From positions 1-64,000 of the forward strand of contig NZ_CAJKOX010000012.1 of NCBI RefSeq assembly GCF_905201705.1: a stretch of DNA of 64,000 bases, given 5' to 3'. A program made the position numbers and the translations under genes. The first letter of the stretch is position 1, and every line of letters begins with the position of its first letter. The notes under the pieces are model-generated. The model ran no database searches, was not told where the DNA came from, and saw only the letters and a list, made by a program, of their open reading frames with translations. Of the stretch, positions 26,183 through 33,836 are shown piece by piece. The DNA comes from an uncultured Marvinbryantia sp. (GTDB taxonomy: Bacteria > Bacillota > Clostridia > Lachnospirales > Lachnospiraceae).

Positions 26183-26872
26183 CTACTCTTCCGGCACCGG
26201 CTCCATCAGGCGCATACCCAGCGCGCTCGTAACAGGCAGGGAAAATATAATGGTTCGCGCCTTGCTCTCCAGCCCCGCTTCGTCCATAATCGCCCGCATC
26301 ACGCTGTTTTTATCGACGCTTTTCACCACAATAAGCACGATTTCCTTTTCCTCCGCCAGAGATACGCCGAGGAACTTCTTTGCACCCTCCATTCCGGTTC
26401 CCTTGGCGTGAACCACGGTTCCGCCGCCCGCGCCCGCACCGCGCGCCGCATCCATGACAAGCTCCGTGTACCCCTGGTTTGAAATGGCAATCAGAAGTTC
26501 GTATTTTGTATCCTTCAAGCTGCTCTCCTCCCCCTTCACAAAATTCTGGCGCTCCGTCAGAAACCGGAGCTGTTTTTCCCCTCCGATGCTGCTCACCGGG
26601 ATGATAAAGACAATTCCCGTACCGGGCACTTCAATATTCAGCTTCTCGCGCAGCCCCTTTTTTACATCACCCCAGGTTTCACGCGTAACCAACGAAATCA
26701 ACACTACCTTTGTCGATTCCTCCAGACCAAAATAATCCAGGATCTCACCGGCGGCGGTTCCCCGCGCCATCATCCACATTATCACGCTGATGCCCTGCTG
26801 CCCGTAGAACTCCGAAATTTTCTTCACCTTATATTTATTTAAAACAGATACCATCATATACAGTTCGCTCAT
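26183..26872 (-). CDS. Tandem PII-like signalling protein paired with DUF1538
   Basis: A 229-residue cytoplasmic protein made of two PII (GlnB-like) modules: one around residues 10-90 (GISVIMWMMARGTA...GTGIVFIIPVSSI) and one around 120-225 (GAGGGTVVHAKGTGMEGAKKFLGV...ARTIIFSLPVTSALG). The second keeps the glycine-rich T-loop-like GTGM segment. PII proteins bind nucleotides and control partner transporters. The only partner here is the DUF1538 membrane protein encoded 80 bases upstream; the gap holds a CATCCGG/CCGGATG stem. Start at 26872 follows GGGAGGA. The sensed ligand is unknown. Confidence 0.8.
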   Translation of the reverse strand: MSELYMMVSVLNKYKVKKISEFYGQQGISVIMWMMARGTAAGEILDYFGLEESTKVVLISLVTRETWGDVKKGLREKLNIEVPGTGIVFIIPVSSIGGEKQLRFLTERQNFVKGEESSLKDTKYELLIAISNQGYTELVMDAARGAGAGGGTVVHAKGTGMEGAKKFLGVSLAEEKEIVLIVVKSVDKNSVMRAIMDEAGLESKARTIIFSLPVTSALGMRLMEPVPEE

Positions 26873-26952
26873 ATTTTCCTCCCACGCCCGGCACACATCC
26901 GGCAGCTTCCTTCACACCGGATGCCATACTCACACAGCTTTCGTCTGTGCCG

Positions 26953-28488
26953 TTACAGTTCGATAATCGCATCGTCGTCCAGCTCTCCCGTCTCTGCGAT
27001 CTCCGGCTGTTTCGCTGTAAGGTGTGAGAACAGTCCGAGGAGCTGGATGGTAATCGGCGGCGTCATCGCTACCATCGCCACTACGCCAAAAGCGTCCGTG
27101 ACAAGATTTCCGCCAAGCGCAATGCAGGCGCCCTGCGCCAGCGGCAGCAGAAAGGTAGCTGTCATCGGTCCCGACGCCACGCCGCCGGAGTCAAATGCTA
27201 TCGCCGTGTAGATTTTCGGAACAAAAAAGGAAATCCCCAGCGCGATCGCATATCCCGGAATCACAAACCACAAAATGGAAATACCGGTAAGCACACGTAT
27301 CATGGCAATCCCGACGGATACCGATACCCCAATGGAAAGAGCGGTTCCCATTGTCCCCGCCGAAATCATGCCGTCCGTAATCTCCTCCACCTGCTTATTC
27401 AGCACGTAGACCGCCGGCTCGGCGCGCACGATAAAGAAGCCAATCAGCATACCGATCGGCACCAGGATCCAGGGATGATTCAGGCTCGCCAGCACCTGCC
27501 CCAGATAATTTCCGGCAGGCATAAAGCCCACATTCGCTCCCGTGAGAAACAGCACCAGCCCGATATATGTATAGACAAGCCCGACAAGAATCCTCACCAG
27601 ATTTTTCTTTGACAGCTTCAGAAACAGAATCTGGAAAATTCCGAAGAATACCACGATCGGCAGCACCGACAGGGCAATCTCCCGGAAATATTCCGGAAAG
27701 CCCTCGCCGAACAGCGCCCACAGCTCCTTCGAATCCGCAATTTCCGGGATTTCCTGCAGCGCATAAGCGCCCTCCTGCGGATGATAAATCATGCCAAGCA
27801 GCAGCACCGCAATAATCGGTCCCACCGAGCAGAGCGAAACCAGACCAAAGCTGTCGTCCGCCGCATGGCGGTCACTCCGGATGGAAGCGATGCCGACGCC
27901 GAGCGCCATGATAAAGGGCACGGTCATCGGTCCCGTCGTCACACCGCCGGAGTCAAATGCAATGCTCTGGAAGCTCTCCGGCACAAAAAATACCAGCACG
28001 AAAACCATCAGATATAACACAATCAGCATCCGGGAAAGCTCAATGCCGAACAGCATACGCAGAATTGCCGCCACAAGTAGCAGTCCGACACCGCACGCCA
28101 CCGCTATAATCAGCACCATATTCGGCACCGACGGCACCTGCTGCGCAAGCACCTGCAGATCCGGCTCCGATATGGTAATGACAAAGCCGAGCAGGAATGC
28201 GATCACAACAACCATCCCCAGCTTCTGCGTCTTTGCCATACACACACCCATACGTTCACCCATCGGCGACATGGCAAGCTCCGCACCAAGCGTAAAAAAC
28301 ATCATCCCGATAATGACCAGAATAGAACCTATTAAAAAACAAAGGAGAATGCTTGGGGAAATCGGCGTAATAGTAAACGACAGTATCAGCACGATTGCAA
28401 CAATCGGCATAACCGCCTGCAGCGCTTCCTTCAGCTTCTCCTTTAATTTTTCCTTTAGCTTTTCTCTCGTACCCGGTGTATACAGCAA
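26953..28488 (-). CDS. DUF1538 integral membrane protein, putative transporter with internal duplication
   Basis: A 511-residue protein with about twelve hydrophobic helices after an amphipathic N-terminus containing the repeat EKLKEKLKEKLKEA. The two halves are homologous: AFDSGGVTTGPMT at 177-189 recurs as AFDSGGVASGPMT at 431-443, which implies a two-fold pseudo-symmetric transporter fold. The start codon is TTG, nine bases after GGGGAGG. It is cotranscribed with the tandem-PII protein from a TTGTCT/TATACT promoter. The family has no established substrate; PII control suggests an ion or nitrogen/carbon metabolite channel, which is inference. Confidence 0.85.
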   Translation of the reverse strand: MLYTPGTREKLKEKLKEKLKEALQAVMPIVAIVLILSFTITPISPSILLCFLIGSILVIIGMMFFTLGAELAMSPMGERMGVCMAKTQKLGMVVVIAFLLGFVITISEPDLQVLAQQVPSVPNMVLIIAVACGVGLLLVAAILRMLFGIELSRMLIVLYLMVFVLVFFVPESFQSIAFDSGGVTTGPMTVPFIMALGVGIASIRSDRHAADDSFGLVSLCSVGPIIAVLLLGMIYHPQEGAYALQEIPEIADSKELWALFGEGFPEYFREIALSVLPIVVFFGIFQILFLKLSKKNLVRILVGLVYTYIGLVLFLTGANVGFMPAGNYLGQVLASLNHPWILVPIGMLIGFFIVRAEPAVYVLNKQVEEITDGMISAGTMGTALSIGVSVSVGIAMIRVLTGISILWFVIPGYAIALGISFFVPKIYTAIAFDSGGVASGPMTATFLLPLAQGACIALGGNLVTDAFGVVAMVAMTPPITIQLLGLFSHLTAKQPEIAETGELDDDAIIEL

Positions 28489-28526
28489 TCGGCACTTCCT
28501 CCCCGCACAAATCTTTATACCATCCC

Positions 28527-28555
28527 AGTATACCGGAAAACTTTTTTCAAGACAA
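28527..28555 (-). promoter_or_regulatory. Promoter of the DUF1538-PII operon
   Basis: TTGTCT (complement of 28550-28555) and TATACT (complement of 28527-28532) with 17-base spacing, about 38 bases before the TTG start. Confidence 0.75.
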
Positions 28556-28598
28556 GCGTTATCCCCATAAAAAAAGTATTAACTTTTCTGTGCAGACG

Positions 28599-29375
28599 CT
28601 ATAGGAGCAGATTCGCGATCAGTCCCAGTACGAGCAGGTGCAGCGGATAAAAGGCGTAGAATACGTATTTGGAGAATTTGTCTTTGCGCACGCCGTTGTA
28701 GCACCAGATAGGATAGAAAGAGAGCGGTCCGGTGACATACAAAAGGCTCACGATCGCGCCGAGTATCATTTTCAGCACGTTTTTCGTGTAGAAAATATAG
28801 AAGATCGCCACAAGCAGCACCATGCAGAGTCCATACGCCGAACGGAACAACGTCACCCAGGCGACCGCGCACAGCACGATGAGCGCCTGCAGGAATCCGC
28901 CCGCCGCGCCGCCTTTCTCTTTTCCCATGCGCAGGAAGTAGAGCATCAGCAGGCAGATGCACATTGTCACCAGCGCATTCTGGGACGACCAGTCGATGAC
29001 CTTCTGGCTGACAGCGTAGTCGTAGGGTATCTCACTGAGCAGCGCAAAGATGACCATGCCAAGCAAATAATTGCGATAGCTGGAGGTATTTAAAAAGCCC
29101 TCCACCAGCAGAAACGCAAACACCGGCACCGCCAGTCCTCCTATAAGCTGCAGGACGGAGCCGACGCCTGCCTGCGTCATCAGCGCGGAGTCCGCCGCCA
29201 TCGCCTGCGACAGCTCCTCCTGCGTATAGCTGCCCAGATGAATGATTCCGTTCTGCACGATCGTGATCCCGATCGTCTGCAGCAGCATTGCCGCGCAGGC
29301 AAACATTTTCAGCCCAAAGGACGTTATCTCCGGCGTCTTCCAGACTACGTTTCTTCTTCCTGTCATACCAGCCAT
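28599..29375 (-). CDS. TraX-family multi-pass membrane protein
   Basis: A membrane protein of about 258 residues with eight or so hydrophobic segments. It shows features of the TraX/acyltransferase-like family: ITSFGLKMFACAAMLLQTIGI near the start, LLVEGFLNTSSYRNY, and the C-terminal SKYVFYAFYPLHLLVLG signature. TraX acetylates F-pilin N-termini; the role of chromosomal relatives is not known. The open frame extends to a TTG at 29525, but the extra 50 residues are charged and low-complexity and lack a ribosome binding site, whereas AAAGGAGAA precedes the ATG at 29375. It lies between the galactanase gene and the DUF1538 operon with no obvious functional link. Confidence 0.8.
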   Translation of the reverse strand: MAGMTGRRNVVWKTPEITSFGLKMFACAAMLLQTIGITIVQNGIIHLGSYTQEELSQAMAADSALMTQAGVGSVLQLIGGLAVPVFAFLLVEGFLNTSSYRNYLLGMVIFALLSEIPYDYAVSQKVIDWSSQNALVTMCICLLMLYFLRMGKEKGGAAGGFLQALIVLCAVAWVTLFRSAYGLCMVLLVAIFYIFYTKNVLKMILGAIVSLLYVTGPLSFYPIWCYNGVRKDKFSKYVFYAFYPLHLLVLGLIANLLL

Positions 29376-29554
29376 TTCCTGTTCTTCTCCTTTCCCGTTC
29401 TGCCCGGCAGCATTTCCCTTTTGCCGCCGAACGCTTTCTTCCGTTTTGTTTTCCGTGCGAAAGCCTGCACTTTCGTCCGTTTTTCCTGTGAAAACCGGCA
29501 GGCGCTCCGTCTGCTTTTCGCTCAAATTCCGGCAGACTGCCTTCCGCTCTCCTT

Positions 29555-30700
29555 TTACACTCCTGCGGTCTCCCCGTCGTCCCCGGCATTCTGCGCAAAG
29601 CCGCGGATTACCTCCAGCGCCGGAAGCGCATTTCCATCGTAATCAAAGAGCGCCTGATTCGCCCACTCGTTTCCGCCGGGACCTTTCTCTCCCATATAGG
29701 CGCATGCCTTTTCCGTCGCCCAGCCGCTTCCCGGCACCGGGATCCACGCCGGTTCCCAGTAGAAAAATCCCCTGCCGCGACCGTCCGGCACCTCGCGGAT
29801 AAGCCTTAAAATGTCTCTCATAAAGTCCGCCTGCCCCTGCTCCGTCATCTGGTAAGCAATCTTTTCCGCCAGCTCTTTCCGCGTGGCCATGCCCTTGCGC
29901 TGCGCGTCAGGCAGCTTTTCATATTCCTTGTAGTCCTCCATCGTATGTCCCATGGACACCTCAGCGACGATCAGATCCTTGCCGTAGCGCCGCGCGATGT
30001 CGTTCATATTTTCCCGCAGCATTTCCATCGTCCCGTGCCAGAACGGATAGTAGGAAAGCCCGATATACGTGAAGTCCTCCCCGCCCTCCGCAAAATACCG
30101 GTCGAACCAGTTCCGGTAAAGCGCATTGTTTCCGCCATTATCCAGATGGAGCATCACCGGAAGCCCCGGAGCTGTTTCGTGCACCGCACGGATGCCTGCA
30201 TTGATAAACCTTACAATATTCTTAAAGTCCGGCACTCTGCCGTAAGGCCAGAGCAGTCCGTTTGTCAGCTCATTACCGACCGCAACCATCTGCGGCAGGA
30301 TATCCTCCTTCCCACAGTGCTGCAGCACCTCCGCGGTGTAATCATACACCGCCGCGGTAAGCTCATCCTCGTTCATGCCCTGCCACGCCTTCGGCGGGAT
30401 CTGCTTTCCGGGGTCCGCCCAGAAATCGCTGTAATGGAAATCCAGCAGCCAGCCGATTCCCTTTTCCTTCGCGCGCTTTGCCAGCGCAAGTGTCGTCTCT
30501 ATATCATTGCCGCCCGCCCCGTAGGAATTCCCGTCCTCATCAAACGGATCGTTCCACAGGCGCAGCCGCACCATATTCATCCCATGATCCTTCAAAATAT
30601 CCATCGCATCCCGGCAGACACTCTTCTCAAAAAATTTTCCGCCGCAGCGCTCCACCTCCAACAGGGTGGACAGATCCATACCTGTTATCCATTTTTCCAT
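29555..30700 (-). CDS. GH53 endo-beta-1,4-galactanase, cytoplasmic
   Basis: A 381-residue enzyme that cleaves beta-1,4-galactan or its oligomers (pectic type I arabinogalactan side chains). Characteristic GH53 stretches are TGMDLSTL, MVRLRLWNDPF, LLDFHYSDFWADPGKQ and the acid/base E144 in VGNELTNG; the nucleophile is E247 in IVAEVS. There is no signal peptide, unlike the secreted GanB of Bacillus, so it probably works on imported galacto-oligosaccharides. It follows the importer, 612-residue protein and zinc-ribbon genes but is separated from them by 215 bases with a hairpin and a repeat. The GH42 enzyme at the window end could finish the digestion. Confidence 0.93.
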   Translation of the reverse strand: MEKWITGMDLSTLLEVERCGGKFFEKSVCRDAMDILKDHGMNMVRLRLWNDPFDEDGNSYGAGGNDIETTLALAKRAKEKGIGWLLDFHYSDFWADPGKQIPPKAWQGMNEDELTAAVYDYTAEVLQHCGKEDILPQMVAVGNELTNGLLWPYGRVPDFKNIVRFINAGIRAVHETAPGLPVMLHLDNGGNNALYRNWFDRYFAEGGEDFTYIGLSYYPFWHGTMEMLRENMNDIARRYGKDLIVAEVSMGHTMEDYKEYEKLPDAQRKGMATRKELAEKIAYQMTEQGQADFMRDILRLIREVPDGRGRGFFYWEPAWIPVPGSGWATEKACAYMGEKGPGGNEWANQALFDYDGNALPALEVIRGFAQNAGDDGETAGV

Positions 30701-30723
30701 AATTATACCTCACAAGCAAAATA

Positions 30724-30759
30724 CCGTGCAAGCCTGTACTCTCACGCAGACCTGCACGG
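30724..30759 (-). other. Hairpin in the leader of the galactanase gene
   Basis: CCGTGCA (30724-30730) pairs with TGCACGG (30753-30759). It lies about 25 bases before the GH53 start and lacks a U-run. It may protect or regulate the mRNA. The TATAAT two bases before the start codon is too close to serve this ATG. Confidence 0.45.
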
Positions 30760-30761
30760 TT

Positions 30762-30885
30762 GTTACTGTTCACTTCGTTTACAGTAACCTATTCAGTGCC
30801 TTTCTGGTTACGATAAAAATCCATTTACAATCAGCTTCGCTAATGGGATCTTACACTCACGAATCACTTTCTTACGACCTCGGCA
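30762..30885 (+). repeat. Diverged copy of a dispersed MITE-like repeat
   Basis: The copy begins with GTTACTGTTCAC, shared with the intact element at 61793, and contains related segments in the same order: AATCCATTT, TTCGC, AATGGGAT, then ATCACTTTCTTACG. It lacks the right terminal repeat and the middle has drifted. It also forms a local stem GTTACTGT/ACAGTAAC. It occupies most of the gene-free gap between the galactanase and zinc-ribbon genes. Confidence 0.65.
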
Positions 30886-30915
30886 GCAAGTGCTTCGGTC
30901 TGTGCCAGACAGATT

Positions 30916-31140
30916 CTAAAAGTTTTCAAAATCCTCTTCAGTAAATCTTGTCATCATATCGCCGTACCTGAAACGCGCCATCTGATTCTTTGCCAGGACG
31001 TCCTCCTCCGTGCCTCTGTACTGGCAGCGCAGGCAGTAATACTCTTTTTTGTCCTTGTCGTAAAACATATCGAGGTCCAGGTCACGCACAAAGCACGACG
31101 GACAACGGTAATTTAATTTGCCTTTTCCAGATTGAGCCAT
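30916..31140 (-). CDS. Small zinc-ribbon protein encoded in the galactan operon
   Basis: A 74-residue protein with a zinc ribbon: CPSC at about 13-16 and CLRC at about 36-39 spaced by about 20 residues. The C-terminal tail is acidic/aromatic (TEEDFENF). An ideal AAGGAGG precedes the ATG, and the gene overlaps the end of the 612-residue protein gene by 28 bases, so the two are coupled. Possible roles are nucleic-acid binding or a metal-bearing accessory to the larger protein; nothing in the sequence decides this. No name was recognised. Confidence 0.75.
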   Translation of the reverse strand: MAQSGKGKLNYRCPSCFVRDLDLDMFYDKDKKEYYCLRCQYRGTEEDVLAKNQMARFRYGDMMTRFTEEDFENF

Positions 31141-32951
31141 GTCGTGAAGACCTCCTTGTCAGCTAATTTTCCGTTGTACCCAATAGTAAACATCGGGCTG
31201 AACGCATATCCTTCTTTGAAATAGCCTTCCTTTTCCCTGCCCTCGCAGTTCATGGAAACCACCGTGTCGATCGGCGGGAGCGTGCAGCTTACCTTCTCGG
31301 CCGCCGCCATGGAAACCTCGCGGCACTTATACTCGTAAGCAAGCGTTTCTTTTTCCCCGTCCTTTTCGACCGCCAGCGTCAGGCTGCTCATGTCCTCCGT
31401 GTACTCGGTCGTTCCGTAGCAGCCGACCATGTACTCGTTGATCGTCACCTCTGCCGTCGGATCGCTCATCTCCAGCACGCGGCGCTCGATCTTGATGGTG
31501 CCCGCTGCCTCGATAAACGTCATCACCGTCTGCAGCTTCACGGTCAGATCCGCAAACTCGATATCCACCGGATCGAGCGTCAGCACGCGGTTTTTGCCCT
31601 CCTGTGAAAAATGCGCCTTTGTGCGGCACAGGCAGAGGTCGACTTCCTCACCGTTGTGGCAGATTTTTGCGCTGCGCACGGTTCCCTCGCCGGCATAATG
31701 TGTGAAGTAGCCCGCACGGTACTTTTCCTGGATGAGAAACGGATAGCTCGCATCCTGGATATGCGGCGTGCCGATGCCTACCGGCCAGTTGAGCTTCGCC
31801 GCATACGGACGCAGATCGACGATCGCGCCGCCCTGGTCCATATTTACGCCCACACGCATGTACGGGTCGCAGTACCAGAACACCTGCTTCTTGCTTCCGT
31901 ACAGAATATCTCTCCACAGCGCGCACTCCGGCTCCGTGTAGCTCTTCTTCTGACGGTAGAAATCCGCGAACTCGCTCATCGTCATATCGATCAGCTTGCC
32001 CTCTTTTTTCAGCTTTCCGTAGTACGCGCAGCCCTCCTCGTAGGATTTCAGCAGCAGCTCGTACGGCGCCTCCCAGCGTCCCATCTTGTTCATCCAGCCC
32101 GGTCCCACAAACATCATATTGTAAGCATAGCCATTGTTAAATTTCGCCTGGTAGCGGAACTGATCGATGAGATTGTAAAGATACGGGAACTCCCATGTCT
32201 CAGTGTCATAGATCATACCGCGCAGAACGTTCTGCGGGTGCGTGCCGAAATTGGAGCCGTTGCCGTCGTAGCAGGCGATCAGATCGCGGCTTAAATGCGG
32301 GATCGCCACCACGCCGGAATCCTCCTCCTCATTTGCCGCCGGTGCGTGCGTGTTCTGCTTCGACGGGATCCACGGCGCCCAGGGACCGCCGTCCATAAAG
32401 GTGTACCAGCTATTGTTGCAGGTATGATATGCCTTCGGGCCTTCCTCCCAGCAGGTTGCCACCTCACATTTTACGGAAGGGTACTGCTCCTTGATATAAT
32501 TTGTCAGCTCCGCATCCATATAGTAGGAACCGGTCGATTCCGGATAAAAACCAAAACGCTCATAAAACTTCCCAAAGACGTCCTTTACGATCGCCTTCTT
32601 GTCCTCCATCGAGAACATCCAGATGCAGAAATCCTTTGTTTTGTACTTCTCGCGGAATTCCTTGCACGGAAGCCCCAGAAGCGACAGCGCGATCTCATCA
32701 CCGTATTTCTCATGATGCTCCTTTGCAAGCGCCACCGCCTCGTCGTTGAAAAGGCTGGCATATGTCATCTGGATCGTTGTTTTCAAACCGTTTTTGTGCG
32801 CGCATTCCTGCTGTGTCTTAAAAATATCGAGACTTTCCGTGAGCAGCGCCTTGCGCCCGATATCCTCCGCCTGTCCGTGCCCGGTTACTTTCTCCGCATA
32901 CTCCGGCACCATCTCCGGACGGTGGATAATATTTACAACAAACTGTTCCAT
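31113..32951 (-). CDS. 612-residue protein of unknown function in the galactan locus, putative carbohydrate-active enzyme
   Basis: I do not recognise this family with certainty. The first half (about 1-370) looks like an alpha/beta barrel of the NodB or glycosidase kind: short strand-helix units, EIALSLLGLP, FGFYPESTGSYYMDAELT, and several conserved-looking Trp, Asp, His and Glu residues (GGPWAPWIPSKQNTH). The second half (about 400-612) is rich in beta strands and resembles the beta-sandwich domains attached to glycosidases. There is no signal peptide. It follows directly after the GanSPQ-like importer and overlaps the zinc-ribbon gene. Bacteroidales DUF3863/DUF3864 proteins are a possible relative to test. 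A role in galactan or arabinogalactan breakdown is inferred from place only. Confidence 0.7.
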   Translation of the reverse strand: MEQFVVNIIHRPEMVPEYAEKVTGHGQAEDIGRKALLTESLDIFKTQQECAHKNGLKTTIQMTYASLFNDEAVALAKEHHEKYGDEIALSLLGLPCKEFREKYKTKDFCIWMFSMEDKKAIVKDVFGKFYERFGFYPESTGSYYMDAELTNYIKEQYPSVKCEVATCWEEGPKAYHTCNNSWYTFMDGGPWAPWIPSKQNTHAPAANEEEDSGVVAIPHLSRDLIACYDGNGSNFGTHPQNVLRGMIYDTETWEFPYLYNLIDQFRYQAKFNNGYAYNMMFVGPGWMNKMGRWEAPYELLLKSYEEGCAYYGKLKKEGKLIDMTMSEFADFYRQKKSYTEPECALWRDILYGSKKQVFWYCDPYMRVGVNMDQGGAIVDLRPYAAKLNWPVGIGTPHIQDASYPFLIQEKYRAGYFTHYAGEGTVRSAKICHNGEEVDLCLCRTKAHFSQEGKNRVLTLDPVDIEFADLTVKLQTVMTFIEAAGTIKIERRVLEMSDPTAEVTINEYMVGCYGTTEYTEDMSSLTLAVEKDGEKETLAYEYKCREVSMAAAEKVSCTLPPIDTVVSMNCEGREKEGYFKEGYAFSPMFTIGYNGKLADKEVFTTWLNLEKAN

Positions 32952-32981
32952 AATAGATAATTTCCTTTCGTGTTCCTTTTT

Positions 32982-33836
32982 TTAGCCCTTTACAGCGCCG
33001 CCCGTGATACCCTCTACATAGAATTTCTGCATAATCATGAACAGAATTGAGATCGGGATGGATACCAGCACGCCGCCTGCGCAGAACATGGTAAAGTAGC
33101 TGTTGATAAGGCTCTTATCCAGCATCTTATAAAGACCGATCGCAACAGTATACTTCTCCGAGATACCCGCGTTCAGGATCATCTTCGCATAAACGAAGTC
33201 CATCCACGGAACCAGGAAGCTGCTGATAACCGTATAAACAATGATCGGACGGCTCATCGGAATGACGATCTGCCAGAAAATACGCGCCTCGCTGCATCCG
33301 TCAATGCGCGCCGCCTCGCAGAGCGCACGCGGAACCGTGTCGAAAAAGCCCTTCGCGATCAGATAGCCCAGACCGGCAGAACCAGAATATACCATGATCA
33401 GTCCGGCATAGCTGTTGGTCAGATTAAAGCTCTTCAAGGTGAAGTACACCGCGATCATCGCCAGCATACCCGGAAACAGATTTAAAATAACGAAGAAATT
33501 CATCAGCGGCTTGCGCGCCTTGAAGCGCATCACCGACATCGCATATGCCACCATCAGCACAAACGCTGTGGAAATGACGCAGGTAACGCACGCGATGATA
33601 AAGGTGTTCATAAACCACTGCGGGAACTGCGCCACCGTATCCGGCTGGAACAGCTTGACGTAGTGGATAACGCTCCACTCCTTCGGGAAAAAGGTGCTGG
33701 TGTTCATTCCGGAGTAGGAACTAAACGATGTGCAGACAAGCCACACGATCGGAATCAGCCAGATGAACGCCAGAACCGCGATCAGTAAATTGTGGAGTAC
33801 AATAGATGATGTACGATTTCCTTTCATCTTTTTCAT
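32982..33836 (-). CDS. ganQ: Galactan-type ABC transporter permease (GanQ/MalG type)
   Basis: A 284-residue CUT1 permease with six helices. The EAA loop is CEAARIDGCSEARIFWQIVIP and the C-terminus YVEGITGGAVKG. In length and partner structure it matches GanQ/MalG of maltodextrin-like systems. It overlaps the larger permease by one base. Linked GH53 suggests that galacto-oligosaccharides are transported; the symbol rests on context and is tentative. Confidence 0.88.
   Translation of the reverse strand: MKKMKGNRTSSIVLHNLLIAVLAFIWLIPIVWLVCTSFSSYSGMNTSTFFPKEWSVIHYVKLFQPDTVAQFPQWFMNTFIIACVTCVISTAFVLMVAYAMSVMRFKARKPLMNFFVILNLFPGMLAMIAVYFTLKSFNLTNSYAGLIMVYSGSAGLGYLIAKGFFDTVPRALCEAARIDGCSEARIFWQIVIPMSRPIIVYTVISSFLVPWMDFVYAKMILNAGISEKYTVAIGLYKMLDKSLINSYFTMFCAGGVLVSIPISILFMIMQKFYVEGITGGAVKG

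Noticed and set aside
28438..28470. Repeated AAGCTGAAGG-like units at the start of the DUF1538 gene
   Set aside because: These encode the EKLKEK repeat of an amphipathic helix; not a CRISPR or other DNA repeat array.
30703..30708. TATAAT in front of the GH53 start
   Set aside because: Only two bases from the ATG, so it cannot serve that start; probably chance.
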